23,215 bases of DNA from the IMG/VR virus record IMGVR_UViG_3300022072_002622, positions 1-23,215 of that record, one strand, 5' to 3'. Below the pieces are notes generated by a model that made no database searches, had not been told where the DNA came from, and worked only from the letters and a program-made list of their open reading frames with translations. The position numbers and the translations under genes are program-made. This document shows positions 3,742 through 15,700 of the stretch, one piece after another. Each line of letters begins with the position of its first letter. Position 1 is the stretch's first letter. This stretch comes from a virus.

Positions 3742-6700
3742 ATGGCTTTAACCCTCCGCCTTGTAAAAGGTACTGAACTTACTTTTGATGAGCTCGATGA
3801 AAACTTTACTTATTTAAATGCAAATAAGTATGAAGCTAACGATGACGCTCAGTTTGGTACACTCACTTTTGGAACTCTTACAGATGGAGTTCTAGATGTA
3901 ATCGCCTTTACAAATGATGTTACTCTATCCTCTCAAACTCCTGAGCAGGTAGTTCCTACTGAATTTGCGATCACTTCATACATTGCCGCATATCATGCAG
4001 CAAATCCTTATTCTACCAGCGACCTCACAGACGTTTCTGCGTCTGGAACATATACAGGCGTATTAGTTTACGATGGCTTAGGTGAGTATATCCCTACAGT
4101 TCCTACCATGTCTTTTCTTCAAGATGTGGACGTATCTTCCGTTTCTGACGGTCAGATTCTTGCTTACGATGCTGATAGCGAGATGTGGACGACTGTCACT
4201 ACAGGCGCACTTAGTAATATTTACCTTGCAGGCCTTACAGATGTAGACCTTACAACTACTCCTCCCATTACAAACGATCTTCTTTCGTTTAATGGCTCTG
4301 AATGGGTACCAGCAACTCCAATTTTAAACCTTGATGGTTTACAAGATGTAGATCTTACAACTAATCCTCCTGTTGATGGTGAAAGCTTAATTTATGATGC
4401 TGGCACTTGGGTAGCAGGAACTCCATCTACTGTAGGAAAAATGGAAGTCTATGCTGCGGCTGGAGAAACTATTAGTGCAGGTCGTGCTGTTACCATCGGA
4501 CTTCAGGATACTAGTAAAACTGTAGCTTTTCCAATTCAATATGCTGATCCTGAATTTGGGCAGAGTATAAGTCTCGGAGCCGCAGTAGGCTCTCAATCTC
4601 ACTCAATATGGTGCACAGCCCAAGAAAAGTATATTATTGCGTACATCAATGATACTACAGGAGACGGAGAGTTTCGAGTAGGGGAATTAGATGACCAAGG
4701 CATAGAAATAACTCTCGACCCTACTATACACTACTTTGGTGAAAACATTGGTGGAGAATTTTCAGTCTCTTACGATATTGCAACTACACGAACAGTATTT
4801 GCATGGAGAGACTCAATTACGAATATAGGGTATGCAAGAGTAATTACTCTCGCAGGCTTCTCAGTAACTATGTCTGAGTTTCCAATTGACTTTTCCTTAT
4901 CTTCCCCTATTGGTACTCATTCAGTATCTTGTGATACAGCGAGTGGAAATGTTGTCTTTCATTATGCGGACCAAGAGAGTCTTGGTACTGGTGTGGGAAG
5001 ATTGGCAGAACTCGATGGCTTAGACCTGCTTTTTCAGCCGCCTATTCCATTTACGACAAAAGAAGTATATCAGATTCATACTGTTTACAATAGTATCGGA
5101 AATCGTCATGTAAGTGTATTTATTGACGAGCTTGGTACTGGGTGGTCTTTTGTCACTATCGTCAGTGGCTTGTTCCTCACTTTTAGAACTCCGCGCGGTA
5201 TTTGGGATAATATGACTACCCCATTTGTCACTCTCATGAAGGGTGGTTCAGAATGTTGGGTAGCCTATAGAAGAACAAATACTGTACCTGCTCAAGGATG
5301 GATAACTCGATTTACTAACTCAAATAATGGTACTACTAACACAAACTATACAGGCGCGCAATACACTCACTATCCCTTTGAAAATGGCCAGGATTCTGTA
5401 GAAACTCCTTATAAGATGAGTAATATAGATCCAGCAATTATAGGGTCTCAAGACACCCGAGGTGCTACTATTGTATGGGGAAGAGAAGACCAACTCGGGA
5501 ATGTATCTTTACATTCTACGCTTCTTACTTTCTCCGAATTCGGTGGCTACCCTATTGTAGATACGGACGACGCAATTAAAGCTTCTGATGACTCTAACGT
5601 TGAATTTTTGATTACAGACCAACTATGGCCTGTATTGCTAACTAATAAAGAGGAAAGCCGTATGCTTATTCCTCTAACTCAGCCAGGCGGTATTAAAGCT
5701 ATTACTTTTGGTACTAATCCTATAACTAATATTAGAGATTGGTTCGGCATAGCAGACGAAAGTTTTAGCTCTCCTATTAACCCGCAGAGTGGCTTTCCTG
5801 AGTGGAATACTGGACAAATTACTATTCTTGGTGGAACCTCCGAGGCAACCTCTTTTGCAGGAGGTATTGGGGGAGTACTAGTACCAGGAACCAAAATTTA
5901 TATTGATAACTCTCGTATATATAGAGGGGCTCTACGTACTAGTGATGTGGGCAGTGGTGCTATAGGAATAGCTGTTGCAGGTAATAAAGTATTAGTTACT
6001 GGAGATATTGAGCCAAACCCAGATGTTAGTGGTGTACCCAAAAGCTTAAATGAGCTTGAAGACGTAGACACAAAATCTGTAGCTCCTCAGTCTCAACAAT
6101 TTTTGCAGTGGAATACTAATAAACAAAATTGGGTTCCAGCCTACGCAGAGGTACAGGGAGAAATTAATAATCTTTCTGATGTAGATACTTTTACTAATTA
6201 CAATACGGGTATTCCAAACTCTCATTTATTTGCATGGGACGACTTTAATACAGAATGGGTTCCAAAACTTATTAATGATATTATTGCCGAAATCGGCGTA
6301 AGCATTAATGAGCTGAATGACGTTAATATCCTAATTCCGCAAGATAGACATGTGCTTACTTATTCAAGCGAAGCCGGACAATGGTTGTCTCAGTCCCTCG
6401 AATTAACCTCTAAACTAGAAGACCTTTTAGATGTTGATATGGATGATCAATCGTACCCTAGATCCACAGGCCATTTTTTGCAGTGGCAGGGTCAAAAATG
6501 GGTACCAAATGCGCCCTCAATACCTCCAATCTCCGCGCTCCCAGATACAGTTATAGGGGCCAGCCCTATAACAGGTCAGGCACTGGTATGGAACGGAACC
6601 ACTCAAAAGTGGGTAAATAGTTTTATTTCAATTGCAGGAAACTTAAACAGTCTTTCCGACGTAGATACAACAGCTACTGCTCCAATAAATGGTCAGGCAC

Positions 6701-9700
6701 TAGTATGGAATAGCGAGGCGGCGAAATGGGTACCTGGTACTGTTTCCGGAGGCGGTAGTGGTGGTGGCAATAATGAGGGCTCCCCCGTAGGGCCTCTTCC
6801 TGGTGGAGGAAGTAGTGAGGGAACTGTTGAAACAGAAGATGGCGATACTATTGTAATTCCTCCTCTTGAAGAGGGAGATAGTATAGACGACGCAATCTTG
6901 ACAGGGCAAGGTATTGTTGATCAAACTTATAGTAATAGTACAATAATTGGGTTTACCGACGTAATTTCAGGAAATGTTCATCCAGGTGACATTGTAGATA
7001 ACGTTGCCTTACTACCGAAACCTTTTCCAATTATACTATCAATTGCTGAAGATCGCCTATCTGTTACGGTTTCCCGCTCAGTGTCAATCCCTCAAGGAGC
7101 TGTTTGTGCTTTTGGTACCCCTCCTGTTATTCAAAACGTAGCGGGTACAGAGGGAATAGTAGTATCTCCTACTATGTCTCCAGGAGAATATGATACTATT
7201 CTTACACAACCTGCTCTTCCCGAAGGCGTGGTACCGGGCGTTGCAGTATACGTATCAAGCATTACAGAATATCCTGTTATTACGGGTATTTCAGCAGATC
7301 GCTTAAGTTTAACAGTATCCTACCCAATTCAAGTAATCCCCGGAGAAGTAATAACTTTTAATATAGTTATACCTGTAAAGACCACAGGAGGGGAGGGCAC
7401 TTTAGTTCTTGATGACCAAGACGCGGGTCCCATAGGCCCTATGACTATTGCTTCTTTTAGTGCTGGCGGAGTAACAATAAATTTCACAGAGGATCGTCTT
7501 CCCTTAGTCGACTCGGGTATGAATATTATAGCATACGATGAGCTTGGTGAGGTTGAGTATGTCTATATATACGGGGTTGACGGCGGCAGTACTGACTCTG
7601 TTAATATTACCAATCCCACTCGCGCCGCAGAGCTTTTATCTGTAGGACAGGAAGTATACTTTGAAAATCAAGCCTCGAAGGGGCAAACAAATGGGACCCT
7701 TATAAGAGTTCAGTCCGAAATTGATGACGAAGTAAAAATTGGTGATTATGTAATCTCACCAAGACTTATTGATGCGCCTAAAGTTACAAGCATAGATATT
7801 AATCTTTTGTATGTTACTGTAAACAAGAATATTGATGTTTTAGAGCACGGGGATTTTGTCACTTTCGGAGAAAGCGTAGATAAAGCGATAGAAGTAAATA
7901 TTCGCTTAGATGAATTAAAAGATACAGCTATTGAACCAGGATTGCTTCGAGATGGAGAGCTTTTAGTATGGGATGCAGAACTTGAAAAATGGACAACTAA
8001 AGATCTTCAACTTGCAACTTCCCTTGATTCACTAACTGATGTTCGTATAGACAATCGTGATACAGGTCAAATTCTTCGATATGTAGATAATGTAGAGTTT
8101 GGTATTCGAATGGAGAACATAACCCCCTCCTGGACTGCTGACGATTTACAAGATTTTGATTATAGTACTGTCGCAGAAAATTCGGTACTAGCAGGCAATA
8201 ACGGACAGTGGATACAAAAAGATATAGTTGAGACTATCAAGAGTGTAAACACTTTAGAACTTACAGATCTTTCTAATGTTAGTGTACTCAGCGCTACTTC
8301 AGGCCAGGGTCTTGTTTATAATGGTTCGGCGTGGACTGCTCAGAATTTTCCCGATGAGATTGGCGATTTATTAAATGTTAATGCCGCTAGCCCATCTACA
8401 TTAGATGCTCTGATTTGGAGCGGTAGTAGCTGGAACAGTGCTGAAATACCAAGAGCCTTAGAAGATCTTAATGCCTTAAATGTATTTGAGTTAGATCAAT
8501 TTCCTGTTGGAGGTTTTACGGATGTTCCTATTGGAACAGCAAATACTTCAAGATTTGTAAAATGGACCGGTAGTGGTTTTATAACAACTCGATTTAATAA
8601 TGATGACGGTTATGGAATTGGGCTTAAACTAGAAAATCTAGACGATGTTAACCTCGAAAATCCGTATACTGCGGACTTTATATCCTGGGATCCAGAAACA
8701 CAGATGTGGATTACTAGAAGCGTAGAAGGGGCAGTAATTGATATCGGTCTAACTGTCTTAAGCGATGTAGACCTTCAAACCGTTCTTCCACAGAGCAGAA
8801 ATACTTTAGAGTACGATGAGCCTACAGGACAGTGGAGACCTACAGAGCGCCAAGGCTTGGCACACTATGTACCTCACGAAGACTTAGTTCTAGGAGATTT
8901 AGTTGCTCTTCGGTCAGATGGAAAGGTAGAGAAAGTAGGAGAAGTTTCTAGTTCTGAATCAGTCTTATTTACCACAACAGCTACTCCTTCTTCAGCTTCT
9001 GACTACTATGGAAAATCGGTATACGTTTCAGATAACTACTATATTGTTGGAGCTCCCGGGTTTGAAAACTCAACTACTGGGGGTAAAATTGAAATATACG
9101 ATACTTCTACTAATTCACTGTTACAGGTCATTACTAATCCAACTCCAGGGCTTGCAACAAAATTTGGTGAATCAGTATCTATCTCAGACAATTTCTTTGT
9201 AGTAGGTGCTCCTGGCTATAATAGCAATGCTGGACGAATTTACATATATGATTTACCTGGATTTACATTATCAGAAACTATTGAAAATCCTAATCTATCT
9301 ACGTCCACTCTAGATGACCAATTTGGTAATAGAGTACAAATTACCAACGATTATATTGTTGTCTCAGCTATAACTGAAGAGCCTATAAATTTATCTGATA
9401 ATAATACGGGGGTTGTTTATATATTCAATCCTGCAACAGGCAACCTACTACACTCTATTCAAAGCCCTACTCCTTCTATTACAGGATGGGGCCAGTCTGT
9501 AGCTGTAGGTGCTTCTGGCTACATAGCTATAGGCCATCCCTTAAATAATGAAGTCAGAGTATACCAAGCAGCTACAGCCGGATTACTCTATACCTTAACC
9601 AGCCCGAATAACTTTGAAGGGAACTTTGGTAATTCGATGGGTATATCAACTAGCGGTAGGCTAGTTGTAGGAGCCCCTAATTCAGAAGGGGGTAAAATAT

Positions 9701-12700
9701 TTGTATATAACCTTGTTACCGGAGACTTTAACTACACTATAACAAATCCAGATAGGAATATATCAGGAGGAGCAGATAAGTTCGGTAATACAGTAGCTAT
9801 ATCTAACGACTATATAATAGCATCAGCTACTGATGAAAGAACCATAGGCACTAGCTGGGGTACTGTTTACATATTTGATGTAAACACTGGGAGATTCTTA
9901 AATGAGTTTAAAAATCCTACAGACACTAATATTAATTGGGGCTACAGTCTTGCAGTAACTAATGACTATACTATTATTGGAGCTCCTCGCTTAACTATTG
10001 CAGGGGTAGGAGAAATTCATACTTTTTCAAGTTCTTCATTCTTAACTAGTAATGCAGACAATTGGGTAGGTATAGTAGAAGAAGATAGACTAGTAGCAGA
10101 TAATAAAGATGTACTTGTTACAACAGTAGGTTCTGTTAATAAATTTGTATCAGGGCTGGAAACTAATAAAAACTATTATTTAGATGGTAGAGGCTTTTTA
10201 ACTCTTACCGAAACAGATTACGGAGTTTTGGGTAAAGCTACCGCAGAAACTGAGCTTTTAATTACAGGTAACGTAGTAAGCGCTGAGACCGGTGTAAGCT
10301 ACTTAAACGATATTCGAGATGTGGATACTGTTTCTAAGCCTCCGGCTAATAACCAAGGATTGGTGTGGGATAGTGCAAATAATAGATGGTCTCCAAAAAC
10401 AATTGGATATAGTAATATTACTACGTTTGGTGGGCTATCGGATACTTCTGTAGCCTCCCCTACTCCTGGTCAAAGTATACAATGGACTGGAACTCATTGG
10501 GCTCTTGCGAATTATATTCCTCAAGGATCTTTTGTTCTTAATGAGTTAAGTGATGTTAATACTGCGGGGTTAGAGCACGGAGACTCTTTAGTCTATAGTT
10601 TTATTTTAGATAAATGGATACCTCAACAGACTGGAACTTCAAATGTATTTATACTTGATGATTTAACAGATGTAGACTTACAAGAGATTACGCCAGTAAG
10701 TAACGATGTTTTAGTTTATAATCTTGAGGAGGATAAATGGATTCCAGGGGCGGTATCTAGGGTTGCTTCACTTGATGATTTAACAGATGTAGATTTACAA
10801 ACCCAGGCTCCAACTGAGGCTGATGTAATAGCTTATAACTCTATTACAAGTAAGTGGGAACCTCAACTCATTGCCAACATTACAGTAACAAGTTTAAGCG
10901 GTTTAGATGAGGTAGACATTACGAGTCTTGGTAATAATCCCTTAGAGGGTGAAACACTAGTATGGAATGCTATTGATTCCGTCTTTAGACCGGGGTCTCC
11001 CAGTCTTGATACAATCAGTTTAGGCTCTTTAGGAGATGTAGATACAACTACGGGAGGAAATGTACCTGAGGCTGGCGAAAGCTTATTTTGGGATGGCAGT
11101 AACTGGGTTCCTGGACCTACAGGGGATGCTGTCGCAGCTTTCATTGGCGATTTAGTAGATGTCAATGTTATTTCTTACCCTCCTAAAGAGTTACAAGTAC
11201 TTACCTGGGATTCCTCCATTAATAGATGGTATCCTAGAAACGGGCACTCAGGAGGCATTGAAGACTTTATAGCCGAAGGAGACATTCTACAGGGAGAGGT
11301 AGTTTCTATCAATTTGAATGGCTCTGTTAGTAGAACAGGCCAGTCTCCTTTTCAGCCTGCCTGGTACAAAGAAAATCCAACTCCTTTTGGTACTGCTTCA
11401 AATGACTTTTTTGCCTATAGTCTTGCAGCAAGTACTGATAAGCTGCTCGTATCGGCGGATAGAGAAGATGAGACAGGCGAGATCGACTCGGGTAAAGTAT
11501 ATGTATATGATGCGCTTGGATTTCTAGAAGCAACTATTAATAATAATAATATAAACGCCTCCCCAGCAAATGATAGATTTGGATTTAGCTTAGCAATACA
11601 TGGTAATTTATTTGCGATTAGTGCGCCTTTCGAAGATTCAGGACTAAACTACCAAACTGGAGCAGTATATCTTTATAATCGTACTACTAATGCTATAACT
11701 AGCCAAATAGTACACCCCGGCCTAGCAACATTTGGGTCCGTACAGTCTTATAGCCCCAATAACAGTCAATTTGGACATTCAATATCTCTTGGAGGTGAAA
11801 GATTAGCAGTCGGAGCTCCCTTTGATTCTGGTAACATAGCTATCAATAGCGGAGTAGTATACATAGTTAATCCGTCTCCTGCTGTTGGCGAGGCCCAATT
11901 TCCTCATATTATAACAAATCCTAATGAGACCGGCGGCTCATATAATGACCAGTTTGGTACGAAAGTAGCTTTAAATAGTACTGGACAATACCTTGCAGTT
12001 GCTAGCAAGAACGAAGGGCCAAGTTCTACCAAGGGTGGCGTATATATATTTGATATTTCTAACGAGGAAATCGATCCTGTACAAGTAGCCTATATAGCAA
12101 ATCCTGGATTAGGTGGCGGCTTTAGTTATAATTTCGCAAGTGCTTTAAAGTGGGATCAAGTTTATCCAAATCTTTTAGCTATAGGATCTTATGATTCGGA
12201 TACAGATTACCCTGAGGGGTACGACCAGGGCAGAGTATTTATATGGGATCTGAATACACTAGATTTCCGAACTGTAATTACTAATCCTAATAGTTATAAT
12301 AACCCTACAACCGGAGATCGATTTGGTTGGTCCGTAGATATGAAAGAGGGCAAGCTCTTAGCTGGAGCAACTTATGAAGAGCAGGGCTATGTTGGCGGGA
12401 AGTATACTAATGCTGGTAAAGCTTATTTACTGGATGCTACTTCAGGTCAATTAGAAGCTATCTTCTCTAATCCTAATATATATGGGGACTCTACTAATGA
12501 GCAGTTCGGTTACTCAGTAGCTATTGGAGGTCAGGGCTTTAATGACTTATATCATGTAGGTACTCCCTATGTTAGAAATACAATTAGTAGTGATTTTAAT
12601 TCTGGCGCTGTTGTAACTTTTGATTCTCAAATTACCACCAATGCTGACGCATGGATAGGTAGAGCGTTTGAAGATATTGCTGATGGAGAGGTTGGGAACG

Positions 12701-15700
12701 TTACGCTATTCGGAGGAGTAGCAAAAAATTTATTTGGGCTGGAAGCAGGCAGTAATTATTATTTGCAAGTAGACGGAGGATATACCCTCACACTTTCTCC
12801 TTATGGAATTATAGGAAAGGCGCTTAGTCCAAATACACTACTTATAACAGGTGACGTAGAGTCTAATACTGCTGATCAAGTAAATGTACTTAATGATTTA
12901 AACGACGTAACAAGTGTTACCCCACAAGTTGGAGATGGATTAGTTTGGAATGGTTCAGGCTGGGTAACAGGCGCAGTTTCTGGCGGGGTCTCAAATATTG
13001 GAGAGCTGGATGATGTATTTTTACCAGTACCTAATTTACTTCAGTCAGGGCAAGTTCTAACTTGGAATGGAGTAGCCCAGTCATGGGTTAATGCAGCTAC
13101 GGGGTCTAGTAATGTAGCTATAATAAATGATTTAACAGACGTAGACTTAGATACTATCCCACCTTTAGAAGATCAAGTACTACAATTCGATGGGGCAACA
13201 TGGAGACCAACAGATTTACCCGAAGGACAGAGAATTACAGGAGTAGCTTCCGAAAATATAACTGAAGGAAGCATAGTACTATATGGAAATACAGGACAAT
13301 TTAAAAATGTAGAAATATCTATTGGCGCATTCCTTGCAAGTATACCTGCATCTGTACCAAGTAACTATGCGTTATTTGGCTCAGTTATTACACATCAGGG
13401 TGATTATTACGCAGTCTCTGCTCCAGGAGCCTCAGCACAGGGTGTTGGAAGTTACTTCGGAGTTGTAACTGTATATGATGCAGTTACTGACGCTCCTGTT
13501 AGAACTTTCTATCCCCCGCGTGAGGGCTACCAAGTTATTGCAAATGTTTCCAATCAATACTTTGGAGAGTCTATAAGTATTTACGGAGATTACCTAGCAG
13601 TAGGTGCGCCTAAGGGAACAATAAATGGAGCCGTGCAGACAGGCATAGTATATGTTTTTAGAATATCTACTGGTAGTTTAGTATACATAATACCCTGCCC
13701 TTTTAATCAAAATGCAAATGACAACTTCGGAGCGTCTGTATCTATAGATGACACTGCCATTTTAATCGGATCACCAGGCTACGATAGCCCTACTAGCTTT
13801 AATACGGGAAGAGCCTATTTATATGATTTTAATGACCTTGATGGTTACTCATATGACGTAGAAGAGGAGGAATGGCCAATTATTCCTCCTAGTAAAATAT
13901 TTGAAAATTCTAACGATGAGGGTACCCCCGCTGGAGATGCTTTCGGTTCTGTAGTTAGTATCACGCCTTCGTCCGTAATTATTTCTGCTCCCTCCGAGGA
14001 CACCGGAGGTACTCTAAGTACTGGTAGAATCTATATAAGAAATCGTGTAACTACTGCTAGTATCGCAACTTTAGTAAATCCTAATATTGATTCAGAAGGC
14101 TTCGGAACAGTACTAGCTTACTGGCCAGAAAAAATAATAGTCGGAGCACCTGGATACAATGCAAATCAAGGCATAGTTTATATCTTTTCAGCTACTACAG
14201 GGGCCCTACTACATACTATTCAAAGCCCAGAAGCAATAGGTGATAGGTTTGGCGTTTCCGTAGCTATTGGGGAGTACCAGATAGTAATAGGCTCAGAAAC
14301 TGGCAAAGAGGGTTATCCTGATTCCGGAAAAATTCATGTATACTCTAATGCTGCTCCCCCTGTTTATTATGGAGGTTTTGATAACCCTGGATACAATGTA
14401 TCTCCTTCCGGAGAAAGAATGGGAACGGCTGTTGCTATAACCCCCGCAGGAAAAGCTATAGCAGGCGCTCCTTATAGTGATCTCAGCGCTGGTAGTCAGC
14501 AAAATCCTGCAATTGATCGTGGAGCTGTACATCTATTCGATGTAAGTGAATCTGCTATTAGTTCTGATGCAGGTGAGTGGATAGGTATCGCAGCGGGTAC
14601 TATGACTCAAGGAGAGACTGGGGAAGTTGTTATTCTTGGGGGGCTTACTCCATTCGTATACTCAGGATTAGTTCCTGCTACCTATTACTACGCGAACTTT
14701 GACGGTACACTAACGACAAATACAACTGATTATGGCTTAGTAGGTATTGCAACAAATAGTCAACAACTATTAATACTCGGCAGTATTTCTGGCGTAGCTA
14801 CTATGCCAGACCTTAGCGACGTAGATTTTTCTAGTGGTCTTACCCCCTCCCATGCTTTAACATGGAATGGTCAATTCTGGGAAGGTAAGTTCGTATCTAC
14901 TATAACTAGTATAACTGAATTAGATGATGTATCTTTGATTGATACACCTCCAGAAGATACCCAAGCTTTGGTATTTGAGTCTTTGAGTGGAAAATGGAAA
15001 GCTACCGATATTGGGTACTCTAATGTTTTTGCTTTTAATGACTTAAATGATGTTAGTATTTCTAATGTAGCTGTTGGGCAAAGTCTTTCTTGGAACGGCT
15101 CACAGTGGGTGCCTGAAACTTTTTCCCAAGTATCAACTCTCGATGAATTAACTGATGTAAATACAAATGTATTTAAAACTGATAGAGATATTCTTGAATG
15201 GGACGGTGAAGCGCTTGAGTGGACAGTAGCTAGAAATGTTTTCGGAAACTTTATAAATATAGAGGCTGAAGGCTCTATTGCTGCGGGCGAGCCCGTCTAT
15301 ATAACTAATAACTCTAAAGTAGCTCAAATACGGGGTACGGAGGAAATAACAGGGACTGCAGTATTCGAAAATGACTTCTTTCAGGATATTTCTCTCTCAG
15401 GCTACGGTAGATCAATTGATATATATGAAGATTTAATAGTAGCAGGTAATCCTGAATTTGACCTACCAGGAATTACAAATACAGGAAAAGCATTTGTATA
15501 TAGTGCTAGTTCCGGAGAATTGTTACAGGTACTATATCCTCCTACTAGCTATACCTACCAGCAGTTTGGTAATACTGTTGCCACAAACGGGGACTTAGTA
15601 GCTATTATAGCAGCTGAAAATCCTTATGCTAATGGCAAGGGTAAGGTTCATATTTATAAAGGTACTACTGGAGAGTACTTAAGATCAATTGAGCACCCCG

